This document shows positions 17,189 through 26,984 of a stretch of DNA of 60,234 nucleotides, piece after piece. The number at the start of each line of letters is the position of its first letter. Positions within the stretch are counted from its first letter, which is position 1. Source of the stretch: Polyangium aurulentum (GTDB lineage Bacteria > Myxococcota_A > Polyangia > Polyangiales > Polyangiaceae); contig CAMCKZ010000007.1 of assembly GCA_945875545.1 (NCBI GenBank), positions 1 to 60,234 of the forward strand, written 5' to 3'. The notes under the pieces are model-generated. The model worked only from the letters and a program-made list of their open reading frames with translations, had not been told where the DNA came from and did no database searches. The translations under genes and the position numbers were made by a program.

Positions 17189-18733
17189 TTAAATGACAGC
17201 GGGGAGTCGTATTCGGAACCGCGCTCCCTTTTGCGGCCCTTCGTCGAGCACGATCGTGGCCCGATGGCCCCGTACGACATGCATCACGATCGCGAGGCCA
17301 AGGCCGGTGCCGCGGCCCGAGCTGGTGCTGCCGCGGACGAACTGTTCAAAGACGCGCATGCGATCAGCTTGGGGAATTCCCTGACCATCATCGCTAATGG
17401 TGATGACCACGGCGTCGTCTTCGTTGTGGACGTCGACGCCGATGGCTGACGCTGTGCGGCCGTACCTAAACGCGTTGTCGACGAGGTTCGAGACCGCGAG
17501 GGCCAGGGCGGCTTCATCGTGACGAACCGGCCGCAGCGGGCCCATAATTTTTACGTCGAGAGAAATTCCCGTCGATAAGACCTGCGAGCGGTGGGCCTCT
17601 GCCCCCTCCGCGATGGCATCCGATGGATCGGCGACCACAAACGTGAAGGCTTTTGCATCGCGCTCGAGGCGCGCGAAATCCAGAAGGCGGTCCAGTAGGC
17701 CCTCAAGGCGGCGCGATTCTGTGTGGATAATTCCAAGGTATTCGCGCGTTTTCTCCGGTGACGACACGCGGCCATCAAACAGCATTTCGGAGAACATTCG
17801 CACGAGCGCGAGGGGGGTTTTCAACTCGTGACTGACGTTCGCAACGAAGGAACTCTTGAGAGCGGAAGCGCGGAGGGCACGATCCGCGGCAATGCCCGAC
17901 GTCACCACGCCCGCAACGATCATGAAACACGCGCCTAAGACCAAGATCATATCGAACGTTCGTTTGCGGTCGAAGTCCGACGTGAGTTCCGCATCGACGG
18001 CGGGCGCAAGCTGCAGGCGCCAACCATAAATCGTGGTCGCGAAACGAACGCTCACTGTGAATCGCGAGCTGCGGAGAGGAGGCCCAAAAATGATGCGCCC
18101 TTGTTCATCCAGCACGTCAAGACGATGGCTGCCCTGTGTAGGATCACCGTATGCTTTTGGAAATACCTCCTTCACGACCCGTCCCAGGTCGTGCCATGCA
18201 ACCAAAATTTGCTTGTCTTGGGGCGGCGAGGCTTGGCGGTACGAGAGCAAATAGCTGCGTTCGCCCTCGGTTTGGTGCAGGTGCCGCAAGACGGCCGACC
18301 CTCCGGAGCTGTGCTCAAATCGTGGCCGAAACCGCGCCACAAGCAGGCGACGAAAGTCCTCGTCCTCCTCGATGGGGCCGAGCGAACGGCTTGCAAAATC
18401 CGCGACACGGCCGTCTGCGTCGACGACCAGCACCGCCCGAATCGTTGGGGTCGTGCGCGAGGCAGATGGAAGCCACCGTTCGGCCACGGTCGCCCCTTCG
18501 CCAAGCTCGGCCAGCGCGAAGGCCGCATCGTCTTGCTCGAAGAGCATGCGGTCTACACGCATGGCTTTGTCCTGCGCGAGATCAAATGTCGCGGCGAGTA
18601 CCGACTGCTCGCGAAGTCCGTCGCTCTGGGCGAGCGAGCGCAGGAGGTACGAAGCCACCACGATGATGGAGACGATGACGGCGAGGGCGATGAGCACCAT
18701 CGCTTGACGTCTCCTCTTGGTCACGAGCCCCAT
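17189..18733 (-). CDS. transmembrane sensor histidine kinase
   Basis: A 514-residue kinase with two membrane helices (about 11-30 and 261-282) enclosing a roughly 230-residue extracytoplasmic sensor region. The HisKA box VSHELKTPLALV holds His302. The catalytic domain has an N-box NLVDNAFRYG, G1 DDGQGIP and G2 GTGLGLAI. No HAMP is evident between the second helix and the H-box. No response regulator gene is adjacent, so its partner must be elsewhere. The start is uncertain by a few codons. Confidence 0.9.
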   Translation of the reverse strand: MGLVTKRRRQAMVLIALAVIVSIIVVASYLLRSLAQSDGLREQSVLAATFDLAQDKAMRVDRMLFEQDDAAFALAELGEGATVAERWLPSASRTTPTIRAVLVVDADGRVADFASRSLGPIEEDEDFRRLLVARFRPRFEHSSGGSAVLRHLHQTEGERSYLLSYRQASPPQDKQILVAWHDLGRVVKEVFPKAYGDPTQGSHRLDVLDEQGRIIFGPPLRSSRFTVSVRFATTIYGWRLQLAPAVDAELTSDFDRKRTFDMILVLGACFMIVAGVVTSGIAADRALRASALKSSFVANVSHELKTPLALVRMFSEMLFDGRVSSPEKTREYLGIIHTESRRLEGLLDRLLDFARLERDAKAFTFVVADPSDAIAEGAEAHRSQVLSTGISLDVKIMGPLRPVRHDEAALALAVSNLVDNAFRYGRTASAIGVDVHNEDDAVVITISDDGQGIPQADRMRVFEQFVRGSTSSGRGTGLGLAIVMHVVRGHRATIVLDEGPQKGARFRIRLPAVI

Positions 18734-18887
18734 CGCCGGTGCCCTAGCGCGGTTTTCCGTCGTATCGAGGCTTGTGCATCGGGGCCGCGATTCGGCAAAC
18801 CAATAGCGTCCGCGTCGCCGTGCAGCGGCACCCGGAATTCACCCAATTGGAAACGGCTCAAATCGCCCTGGGAAGGCGCGAATTCCC

Positions 18888-20147
18888 TCAGGAACGACGC
18901 GCCCGCAACTCGGCCTCGCGCACCACGAACCCTCGCGATGCAGCAAAGGTGGCGAATTGATCGGCCAAGTACGCGAGGGCGTTTTCCTGGGCCTCGGTGA
19001 AGTCCATGCCATCGGCGCCCCTCAGCACCTCAATGACCCCGTACGTGCGCCCACTGAGGGCCGCCACACCCATGAGCACGTGGGTAGGCGGGGGGGCGAG
19101 GGGAGGCGAGTGCGTGTATTCTGCACGGTTAAGACGAAGGGTTGAGCGGGTCTTCGTGAAACGAGAAAAGAGTTCGTCGGCGGCCCCGTAGCGCTCACCG
19201 AGATGGGCCGTCGCGCCGTCACCCGCGCCGCTCGCCACGATCCAGCCTGCGGTGTTTAGGTCGTGGAAGACCACGAACGCGCGCGCGCATGGAATGTGGA
19301 GAAAGGCGATGTCGCAGAGGAGGTCTGCCCCGTCCAAAACGGTAGGTGCAAAGTGCACGTCATGAACCGAATCAAAAATAGATCCGATGATGTCTTCACT
19401 TGATGAAACACTGGACTTCAGGGGGCGTGGCGTCGCGGTCGCAACGCCCACGTCGAGGGGGGGTTGAACGGAGTTTGCCGCACCCAACGAGCTTGCGTGG
19501 CCGTGGGTAGGCACCGCGAGCGCAGCGGCGATGGCCGCGGGTGAGGCCACGACGTGGGCACCCGAAATCGCGCTCGATGGCAATTCTTCTGGGGGCAAAA
19601 TCTCAATCTTACCGGACCACGAACGGTACTCGACGTAGGCGACCGGCTCCGCGTCCAGGTCGGCGGGCGGGTGCGCAAAGGCGAAGAGTCGCACCATCCA
19701 GTCGTCGGCCCCGGGGCCTTTGAGATTGCGCCACGCGGCGAGGCGAAGTTTGACCCAAGGCCGCGCGACCTCCAGGCTCTCAAAGCGCTGGGTCACCAGG
19801 GATTCTTCAAGGTACTGAAACGGCTGTACCTTGCTGGCCGGAACGTTTGCCGTGAGTTCGCAGACGATGTCGGGCGGGGCTGCGGGAGCGATCGAGACGG
19901 CCAACATGGTCATGGAAATGGGCTTGATGGCCTCGATCACAAAGATGCGGCCCACCGCACGATCGGCGACGCGCCACAGCTGGTCGCGGACCTCGACGGA
20001 CAACTCGCGTGGGTCCGGCGCTGGGAGCGCCAGGAGCTCGCGAGCGGTGCGCAGGGCCACCACCCAACTCGTTGCATCAACGGACACCGTCGTTGCCTCG
20101 ATGGGAGGAGCGCCGGGAAGCGATTCAACGGTTACGCGCCAAGACAT
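18888..20147 (-). CDS. GAF-domain-like protein with an unknown N-terminal half
   Basis: A 419-residue cytoplasmic protein, starting at MSWRVTVESL. The last 150 residues resemble a GAF sensor fold (helix with FDSVHDV, strands with AFVVFHDL and GVIEVLRG, and a final TEAQENALAYLADQFA helix). The first 200 residues look like a mixed alpha/beta domain with no recognised family, joined by an Ala/Pro-rich linker. No catalytic motif is visible. Two dispersed palindromes fall in the GAF-like part (19115, 19347). Confidence 0.6.
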   Translation of the reverse strand: MSWRVTVESLPGAPPIEATTVSVDATSWVVALRTARELLALPAPDPRELSVEVRDQLWRVADRAVGRIFVIEAIKPISMTMLAVSIAPAAPPDIVCELTANVPASKVQPFQYLEESLVTQRFESLEVARPWVKLRLAAWRNLKGPGADDWMVRLFAFAHPPADLDAEPVAYVEYRSWSGKIEILPPEELPSSAISGAHVVASPAAIAAALAVPTHGHASSLGAANSVQPPLDVGVATATPRPLKSSVSSSEDIIGSIFDSVHDVHFAPTVLDGADLLCDIAFLHIPCARAFVVFHDLNTAGWIVASGAGDGATAHLGERYGAADELFSRFTKTRSTLRLNRAEYTHSPPLAPPPTHVLMGVAALSGRTYGVIEVLRGADGMDFTEAQENALAYLADQFATFAASRGFVVREAELRARRS

Positions 20148-20216
20148 GCATCGCGCGTACTCGTTAACGCGGGAGCCGGTCAAGACCGACCCTGCCTTCA
20201 AGCTCCGTTGGTCGGC

Positions 20217-21734
20217 TTAGGAATGCGGACGCAGGCCCTCGGCGGGAACCGTGCGGGCGGCGTGGCGGGCGGGAATTATGGCGGCAGCCAGCGACAAGAA
20301 TATTGAAAAACCGCCGATGGCAGCCCATTCGCTCGCACGAACGCGAACCGGCAGGTGCGATATGAAATAGACCTTGGCGTCGAGATCGATCGGCACCCGC
20401 ATGAGAAGGGCGCAGCCCAGCGCGCCGAACAACATGCCTGCCGCCGTTCCCATGGTGCCGATGGCCAAGCCCTGCCACAGGAAAATGCGCACAATATCGC
20501 GCTCGGGTGCCCCGATGGCCTTCAGCAGTGCGATTTCGCGCTGTTTGTCAAGTACAATCATCACGAGGGTCGCAACCACTGTAAAAGCTGCCACCACAAG
20601 AATGAGGCCGAGCACAATCGTCACGCCGATCCGCTGGACGATGAGCGCCGTGAAGAGCCCGCGGTTTAGGTCCATCCAGTCGAGCACATGGTAAATGCCG
20701 TCGTGAAGGGCGGCCTGCACCGCGTGAACCACGGCCTTCGATTGGTCGATGTCTTCGATGCGTGTCTCGATGCCCGTCACGCTATCTCCGTACTCGTAAA
20801 AAGCCTGGGCTTCGTAGAGGTCCGCATACGCGAGCTTGGAATCGTATTGATCGAAGCCGGCTTCGAAGATCGCGATGACCCGAAAGCGCTTGGCCACCGC
20901 GGGTTTCGCAACGCCGCCGATACTTAGGCCGATGGTGGGCGAAGTGACGAGCAGGCACGAATCCACGTGGGCATCCAGCTGATGGGCGAGGGCCACGCCG
21001 ATGGCGATCGAAGGCAGTTTGAGTACGCCGTTGCCGTTGCACGGATCGGCTGCGAGATCCGCGGGAAGCGCGTCTTCATCAGGAAGAACACTGACAAAGC
21101 CGCCGGGTGGCGTCGCATCGATGGCCTTCGCATTCGGGGGCGGCGAAGGGCTCTCGACCCCAGTCCCTTCTTTGCGGCGAAGCGAATCGCGCGCGACGGC
21201 GGCGGTCATTCCGTCGATGAGAGACGGGGCCTTCGCTCGACTGCCGAAGAGGTCCTGGTCCGTTCCGCCAAGCTCGAGACGCGGAGTGGCGCGGGGCGGT
21301 GTGGCGTCTGCATGCCGCAAATCAGCCAGCGATCCCGCGACGACGGTGCGCGGAAGATCCAGAACTTTGTTCGAGCGCGCGGGGTCAATTCCCTTCAGCA
21401 GGACGCCCGTTGCCGTGTGCCCATTGTGAGAGACCATCGTCGGGTTGATGACAAACGGCGCGGCCGCCACCACACCTGGAATGGTTTCCACGCGCTGCAT
21501 GACATCGCGGTATTCCCTAAAATCGATAGAGTATTTTAAGACCAGGACGTGAGCGTTTACGCCGAGGATTTTATCGCGAAATTGACTCTGAAAACCGCCG
21601 CTGACCGACACCGCCACGCACAGCGCCGCGACGCCTAGAGCCACCCCAGCGGTCGCAAATGTGGTGCCCATCGACACGAACGAACGTTTGCGAGACCCCA
21701 GGTAGCGCAGGGCAAATTGGCGCACGTAGCTCAT
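20217..21734 (-). CDS. LolC/LolE-type ABC transporter permease (FtsX fold)
   Basis: A 505-residue protein with one N-terminal membrane helix (about 24-46), a large periplasmic domain with a low-complexity insert (about 130-215), and three C-terminal helices from about 365. The start YLGSRKRSFVSMGTTFATAGVA and the block EIALLKAIGAPERDIVRIF match lipoprotein-releasing permeases. Such proteins extract lipoproteins from the inner membrane using a LolD ATPase, which is not present here. MacB-type permeases are an alternative, but the N-terminus fits LolC/E better. Confidence 0.82.
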   Translation of the reverse strand: MSYVRQFALRYLGSRKRSFVSMGTTFATAGVALGVAALCVAVSVSGGFQSQFRDKILGVNAHVLVLKYSIDFREYRDVMQRVETIPGVVAAAPFVINPTMVSHNGHTATGVLLKGIDPARSNKVLDLPRTVVAGSLADLRHADATPPRATPRLELGGTDQDLFGSRAKAPSLIDGMTAAVARDSLRRKEGTGVESPSPPPNAKAIDATPPGGFVSVLPDEDALPADLAADPCNGNGVLKLPSIAIGVALAHQLDAHVDSCLLVTSPTIGLSIGGVAKPAVAKRFRVIAIFEAGFDQYDSKLAYADLYEAQAFYEYGDSVTGIETRIEDIDQSKAVVHAVQAALHDGIYHVLDWMDLNRGLFTALIVQRIGVTIVLGLILVVAAFTVVATLVMIVLDKQREIALLKAIGAPERDIVRIFLWQGLAIGTMGTAAGMLFGALGCALLMRVPIDLDAKVYFISHLPVRVRASEWAAIGGFSIFLSLAAAIIPARHAARTVPAEGLRPHS

Positions 21735-21781
21735 CGTTCCGTGGCGCGTAGCACGGCCCTGCCCGGCAAACTGCTGTCACG

Positions 21782-23713
21782 TTAGCGCTTGGGTTTTGAG
21801 GGCACGGCGACGAAGGCGTCGGTGCGCCACTCGTAGCGAAACTTTTCGATACCGCTCCAGGGGAGCAGCAGTGGCGCGAGCGGCCCGCCCTGTTTTTCTT
21901 GGGCCCACGCGTAGCTCGATTCGGTCCACCCGGCCGCGGTGCCCGGCGAAAGCTCGATGGATTTACTTGCAAAATGCACGTTTCCCTCGACGCGCCGGTC
22001 ACCGGACTGGCGTGCGAGTTCGGCTGCAAAAACCCTGGCGAGTGTTCCCGTTCCGTAGGCGAAAACGAGCAGCTGCTCGGAGCGCACGAGCGAATCTTTC
22101 CCGTCGGTGCGCAAGTCTTTTGCCATGCGCACAAGGAGATCGTCGTCGCCGTCGCCGGTCACGTCGCGCGCGTCGATAGCAAGTACGTCGTCTGCGTTAG
22201 GTATAGGCAGCGTGATGCGGACGTATTGCCGCCCAGCTCCTACGGCGCCCCCATGGAGCACGAGGTCTGTGCCGATCTGCGTCACCATCGCGCTCGCGCC
22301 CCGCGACAGTTTTAGGGGCAGGCTTCGTTCCGCCTTCGTCGACGAGGGCAGCCGTCTTTCCGCCAAGTATTGTTCCAGACCTGAACGTGGTTCCGCCGGA
22401 TGCTCAATGGTTTCGGCACGCGTGGGCGCGGCTGTGGCCTCGCGTTTTACTTCCGGTTTGGTCTTGCGAGGAAACTCCTTTTCCATGCGAAAACTCTGGC
22501 CATCGAAGCGAAATAGGACGCGCTCGATGCCGCCCCAAGGGAGGATTGGGGGACGCACATCGGAGGGAACTTGGTAGTCGTCGCCGTCGACGGAAAACGG
22601 GGTGCCCGAGTCGGTTGATATTTCGATTTCGCGCTCGTGGCCGATGCGGAGGCGATTCAAAATGCGCTCCGGTGACGGACCCAGGGCGACGGTTTGGGCG
22701 AAGACCATCGTCGGGTTTTCACCCGCGAGAAAGCTCTCAATCTCGACCCACTCACGGGCACCTTGCGCCAGCGTCAAAATCACGTCGGACTTCGCGCGAC
22801 CTGTGATCGGCCGGACGTCGATACTGCGCACCTCGGTGCCTTCTCCGAGCTCGCGGTAAAAAAAACGCTCGCCCCCGCCGTAAGAACTCCCGACAATCGC
22901 GAGAAGGCCTGGGTACACGAGGACGAGTTCTTTGGCGTCGTCGCCGCAGAGGTCCGCCACGCGCATGTAGAGCGGGTCTTCCGGGAGCAGGCGTGCGCGA
23001 AGAAGGTCGTCGCGAAGGGCCCGCTCGGACGCCATGAGCACCGGCGTTCTCGGCGCGGTGGATGCGGAGCGCGAGGCCTTTTTGGTACCGGCACCCTTGG
23101 GTGTAACACCTTGTAATGCAACGGTTTCTAGGCTGACCGAAAGCCCCACCCGGGTGCGCTCGCCTTCCGGAAACAGGACCCACGGAATCCGCGATTCGAC
23201 GCCGTCGCCCTCCTCCGTATCAACCGTGGTGATCCCCTCGAGCAGCTTTCCCTCGTCGTCCACGGCGCGGGTCGCATTGCCGTCTTTTGAAGAATGTGCA
23301 AAATACACGCTTCTTACAATGGGGACTCCGCGTTCGTCCGGGAAGGCGACGTTGAGTCGATGCGTGCCCGCGTCCGTCCAGTGCAGGAAAATATTCAGCG
23401 CTTCGTCGTCGTAGCTAAACGCGGCCCGCACGCCGGGGCCGAGCTGTTCAAGGCGCAGGTTCGGGTCCAAGCGTCCGTCGAGCTTTGCTTCGCGCGGTTT
23501 CGTTCGAACGGCGATCAAACTTGTGGAGCCCGTTTCGGGCGCGCCATCGCGACGCTTTGCACGGTCTGCAAGCACCGCTTCGCCAATGGATGCGGACGAC
23601 GCGGAGCCATGGGACGGCGCGTGCGCCTTGGTTCGCGAGGCAGCGGCGCACGACGCAAGGCCCGAGGCGACCGCGAGCAAGAACAGGGGAATGAGTTCAC
23701 GGGAGCGCGCCAT
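21782..23713 (-). CDS. large predicted lipoprotein, function unknown
   Basis: A 643-residue protein with a signal peptide and lipobox ASGLASC near residue 22. Residues 60-170 resemble a carbohydrate-binding or DOMON-like beta-sandwich (SLIAVRTKPREAKLDG; FLHWTD). The remainder contains repeated strands and DVTGDGDDDLLVRM, similar to FG-GAP/VCBS calcium-binding repeats; a parallel ADLCGDDAKELVLVY occurs earlier. This suggests a surface repeat protein. It lies 47 bp upstream of the Lol-type permease on the same strand. Two dispersed palindromes are inside (21968, 23297). Confidence 0.65.
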   Translation of the reverse strand: MARSRELIPLFLLAVASGLASCAAASRTKAHAPSHGSASSASIGEAVLADRAKRRDGAPETGSTSLIAVRTKPREAKLDGRLDPNLRLEQLGPGVRAAFSYDDEALNIFLHWTDAGTHRLNVAFPDERGVPIVRSVYFAHSSKDGNATRAVDDEGKLLEGITTVDTEEGDGVESRIPWVLFPEGERTRVGLSVSLETVALQGVTPKGAGTKKASRSASTAPRTPVLMASERALRDDLLRARLLPEDPLYMRVADLCGDDAKELVLVYPGLLAIVGSSYGGGERFFYRELGEGTEVRSIDVRPITGRAKSDVILTLAQGAREWVEIESFLAGENPTMVFAQTVALGPSPERILNRLRIGHEREIEISTDSGTPFSVDGDDYQVPSDVRPPILPWGGIERVLFRFDGQSFRMEKEFPRKTKPEVKREATAAPTRAETIEHPAEPRSGLEQYLAERRLPSSTKAERSLPLKLSRGASAMVTQIGTDLVLHGGAVGAGRQYVRITLPIPNADDVLAIDARDVTGDGDDDLLVRMAKDLRTDGKDSLVRSEQLLVFAYGTGTLARVFAAELARQSGDRRVEGNVHFASKSIELSPGTAAGWTESSYAWAQEKQGGPLAPLLLPWSGIEKFRYEWRTDAFVAVPSKPKR

Positions 23714-23765
23714 CGTGCGGAGGCTAGCGCTTTTCGAGTGGGCACTCTAACGGCGTGAAAATCGC

Positions 23766-24770
23766 GTGAAAATTGGGCTAATTGATCGGCGTATGTCCAT
23801 CTCGACTTCGCACGGGCTCGCGGGCCGAATTTTTGGGGGCCGCTACCGGCTTGCGGAACGTATCGGTGCTGGGGCGATGGGCGAAGTTTACGCCGCGGCC
23901 GATGAGCAGGGGCGCGCGCTTGCCATAAAGGTGCTGCACGAACACGCCCTCGAAGACCCCGCACTCGTGACGCGATTTGAGCGCGAAGCGACGATTGCCA
24001 TGCGCATTGAGAGCCCGTTTGTCGCCCGCGTGATTGAGGCCGGGCGGGAGCGAACGGGACGCCTGTGGATAGCCTTCGAACGGCTCTATGGGGAGAGCGT
24101 CGAGACGCGACTTCGACGGGATAATTTCCTAGGATTTGATGAAGTTTCGGCCATCGTCGAAGACGTGCTTCATGGGCTCATGGCGGCGGACGACGTGGGC
24201 GTGGTTCATCGCGACGTGCGGCCCGCCAATGTGTTCCTCGAAGAGCCCGTCGGTGGGGCTTTTTCTCGGGCTCGCCTCCTTGATTTTGGCGTCGGTAAAC
24301 TGCGCGACGACATGGGTCGCGAGTCCACACTCACCGCCGCCGGAATCACTGTTGGCAGTTACGTGTACATGTCTCCGGAGCAGCTTCGTTCGAGCTACCT
24401 CGCCGATGGCCGCGCAGACCTTTATGCGGTGGGTGCCCTCGCGTTCCGAATGCTCGCGGGCCGTCCGCCTTTTCAGGCGCCCAATGTTGCGGGTCTGGCG
24501 GCGCTCAAACTGCATCGGCGTGCGCCGACCCTCGCAGAAGCGACCGGTGAACCCTGGCCAGCGCCCATTGAGCGCGTTTTGGGGCGACTATTGGAGCAGG
24601 AGGCGGACCGGCGCCCGCAGTCTGCCAGCGAGGCGCTGTCGGCCTGGCAAGATGTGCGCGAGGAGTTGGCGGAGTCGCACCACTCCATCCTCGTGCGCGG
24701 ACCTGCCCACCTCGCGTTTGAAAGCTGGCCGGAAGAAGAGCTCGATCGCACCGAGGTAGATGGGCCGTAG
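23766..24770 (+). CDS. Ser/Thr protein kinase with an altered catalytic loop
   Basis: A 334-residue soluble Hanks-type kinase. The Gly loop is IGAGAMGEV (33-41), the ATP-binding Lys is Lys55 in LAIKV, the catalytic loop is HRDVRPAN (148-155) and the metal motif is DFG (173-175). The canonical loop is HRDxKPxN, so the catalytic lysine is replaced by Arg152, which may reduce activity. No membrane helix or sensor domain is present. ATG at 23793 is an alternative start. An FHA-type activator gene follows, suggesting that this kinase phosphorylates or signals to it. Confidence 0.88.
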   Translation: MKIGLIDRRMSISTSHGLAGRIFGGRYRLAERIGAGAMGEVYAAADEQGRALAIKVLHEHALEDPALVTRFEREATIAMRIESPFVARVIEAGRERTGRLWIAFERLYGESVETRLRRDNFLGFDEVSAIVEDVLHGLMAADDVGVVHRDVRPANVFLEEPVGGAFSRARLLDFGVGKLRDDMGRESTLTAAGITVGSYVYMSPEQLRSSYLADGRADLYAVGALAFRMLAGRPPFQAPNVAGLAALKLHRRAPTLAEATGEPWPAPIERVLGRLLEQEADRRPQSASEALSAWQDVREELAESHHSILVRGPAHLAFESWPEEELDRTEVDGP

Positions 24771-24857
24771 CCCCGCGAGGGGAGACGCGCAGGAAACACG
24801 TTCGCGGGCCACCGCGAGGGGCTTTCGTGTACAGTTGACGGCGAGAGGCAGAACCCA

Positions 24858-26192
24858 TTGGACGTCACGGTCGTAGGCCGCAACAGGCTAGAAGTACGGG
24901 GCGGAACGCTTTCTGTCGTTGGCAGCAAAGCGGGGGCACACGAGCTCGTGGTCGGCGCAGAAAAGAGGGTCATTGGGCGCAACGAACAATGCGACTTGGT
25001 CCTCGAAGACAAGAAAGTGAGCGCGCTTCATTGCGAAGTTGTCGCCACTGAGCGCGGCGTTCTTGTTCGCGATTTGGGTTCACGCAACGGAACATTTTTG
25101 GGCGACGTGCGCATCGTCGACGTGTACCTCACGGGCCGCGCCACGATTCGCTGCGGTGAACGAGAACTCACGTTTGTGCCCGCCACGCCCGAGGCCGTGG
25201 ACATTCCCGAGTGCGACGGATTCGGTCCCATCGTCGGTGCCAGCGCCGCCATGCGCCCCACCTTCGAAAAACTTCGCAAGGCCTCTCCAACCGATTTGAC
25301 GGTGCTCATTCTCGGCGAAACCGGCACGGGAAAAGAACTCGTTGCGCAGGCGATTCACCAGGCAAGCAACCGGTCTAAAAAACCGTTCGTGATCGTCGAT
25401 TGCGGCTCAATTCCCGCGAGTTTGGCGGAAAGCGTCTTGTTTGGTCATGAGCGCGGCTCGTTCACCGGGGCGGTCGACAAACGCGTTTCGCCCTTCGTCG
25501 AGGCCGACGGCGGCACCATCTTTTTGGATGAACTCGGCGAGCTTCCGCTCGATGTGCAGCCGAAACTTCTCCGCGCGCTGGCCGAGCAGCGCATCAAGCC
25601 CGTGGGGTCCAACACCTACCGCGCCGTGAACGTCCGCGTGATTGCGGCCACCCGCCGAGACCTCGTGCGCGAGGTCAACGCGGGAGGCTTTCGCTCCGAC
25701 CTCTATTTTCGACTGGCGCAAGTCCGCGTCGAGGTGCCGCCGCTTCGTCAACGCGTTGAAGACATTCCGGCGATCGTGCGCAAGATGCTCCTCGACGTGG
25801 GCAAGCCCGGCGACTTCGAGCGCATGACGCACGAGTCTCTTGAGCGGCTAATGCGCCACGATTGGCCGGGAAATGTGCGGGAACTTCGCAACGTGGTGGC
25901 CGTCGCCGTCGCGTTCAGTCCGGAGGGGCCGATCGATCTCTCGCAGCACCTGCACCTGCTGTCGGTGCCCGCCGACACGCATGCCATCGCGTCGCGCACG
26001 TTCCAAGATGCCAAGAAAGAAGTGCTCAATCGTTTCGAGCGCGATTACTTCACGGCGCTCTTCGCAGAAACGAATGGGAACGTGAGTGAGATGGGCCGGC
26101 GCTCCGCGATGGAGAGGGCTCACGTGCGCAGCTACCTTCGGCGCCACGGGCTCATCGATCCGTCTCGGGGTCGCGACGACGGAGACCCGTAA
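24858..26192 (+). CDS. FHA-domain sigma54-dependent transcription activator
   Basis: A 444-residue protein that appears to start at TTG, nine bases after GAGAGG. The N-terminal FHA domain (about 30-105) has IGRNEQCDLVL and GSRNGTFLG, which bind phosphothreonine. The AAA+ core has Walker A GETGTGKE (153-160), the sigma54-contact loop GSFTGA (200-205, a GAFTGA variant) and Walker B TIFLDE. A Fis-type HTH ends the protein. In Myxococcota such FHA-NtrC proteins are linked to Ser/Thr kinases, matching the kinase genes on both sides. No receiver domain is present. Confidence 0.93.
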   Translation: MDVTVVGRNRLEVRGGTLSVVGSKAGAHELVVGAEKRVIGRNEQCDLVLEDKKVSALHCEVVATERGVLVRDLGSRNGTFLGDVRIVDVYLTGRATIRCGERELTFVPATPEAVDIPECDGFGPIVGASAAMRPTFEKLRKASPTDLTVLILGETGTGKELVAQAIHQASNRSKKPFVIVDCGSIPASLAESVLFGHERGSFTGAVDKRVSPFVEADGGTIFLDELGELPLDVQPKLLRALAEQRIKPVGSNTYRAVNVRVIAATRRDLVREVNAGGFRSDLYFRLAQVRVEVPPLRQRVEDIPAIVRKMLLDVGKPGDFERMTHESLERLMRHDWPGNVRELRNVVAVAVAFSPEGPIDLSQHLHLLSVPADTHAIASRTFQDAKKEVLNRFERDYFTALFAETNGNVSEMGRRSAMERAHVRSYLRRHGLIDPSRGRDDGDP

Positions 26193-26220
26193 GACCATGT
26201 TCGATCACGAGGAGGCGTGA

Positions 26221-26955
26221 GTGCGAATCGTTCGCCATATTCTTCCGGCGACAGCTGCCATTCTTGCCCTCGCATGGATGGCGCTGGTCAATGCGTGGCT
26301 CTTGATCATCCCGATTTTATTGGGGATTGCGGCGATCGTGTACCCGCGATGGAAAGCCCGCGAACGCCTCCACGAGATCATCGATCGCGGTGACGTCCGC
26401 GCACTCTTGCGCGCTTGGCGTGGCTCCGTGCCGACGATGACCCATGCCGAGACAGCCATCCCTCTGATGATCGCAACGGCGTACGCGGCATTTGGTTGGG
26501 TCGACGAGGCGCGCCGCGCCCGGGCTCACATCATCCCGGGTCTGGCCCACGAGGTCTCGCGCGAACAGCTTGAATTCATCGACGTCCTTTTGGAGGTCTA
26601 CGAGGGCGACCGAGACGCCGCCCGTCATCGTGCGGAGTCGCTCGCCAAGATGCCCGTGGAAAGCGGCGGGCGAGCGGCTTCGGCACGGGTCTTGGCCGTG
26701 CGCCGAGGTCTGCTGGCCATCACGCGGGCTTTCGTTCACCAGGCGACCGCCGAAGACGCACGAGCGTTGATTGACGTGCGAATTCCCGTGCCGATCTTGA
26801 TATGGCCTCTCCGCTACGCCGAGGCGATTGTCGCCGTGGACGGAGGAAATTTGGACCTCGCTCGGACGCTCCTCGCCAGCGCCCCCGCGTGGCCAGAAAA
26901 CAGTGTATTCTGCACATTTCATCGCGAACTTCTGGTGCAGATTGATGGGCGATAG
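26221..26955 (+). CDS. membrane protein of unknown function between two kinase genes
   Basis: A 244-residue protein with a GTG start after GAGG. Two closely spaced membrane helices (about 9-42) are followed by a cytoplasmic helical region with TPR-like character (ATAYAAFGWVDEARRA; VLLEVYEGDRDAARHRA). No catalytic motif is seen. Its position inside the kinase/FHA cassette suggests a signalling adaptor, by context only. A dispersed palindrome (26904-26914) lies near the 3' end. Confidence 0.65.
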   Translation: MRIVRHILPATAAILALAWMALVNAWLLIIPILLGIAAIVYPRWKARERLHEIIDRGDVRALLRAWRGSVPTMTHAETAIPLMIATAYAAFGWVDEARRARAHIIPGLAHEVSREQLEFIDVLLEVYEGDRDAARHRAESLAKMPVESGGRAASARVLAVRRGLLAITRAFVHQATAEDARALIDVRIPVPILIWPLRYAEAIVAVDGGNLDLARTLLASAPAWPENSVFCTFHRELLVQIDGR

Positions 26956-26984
26956 TTTCCGTAACTTCAGGCCTGGGTGCGCGC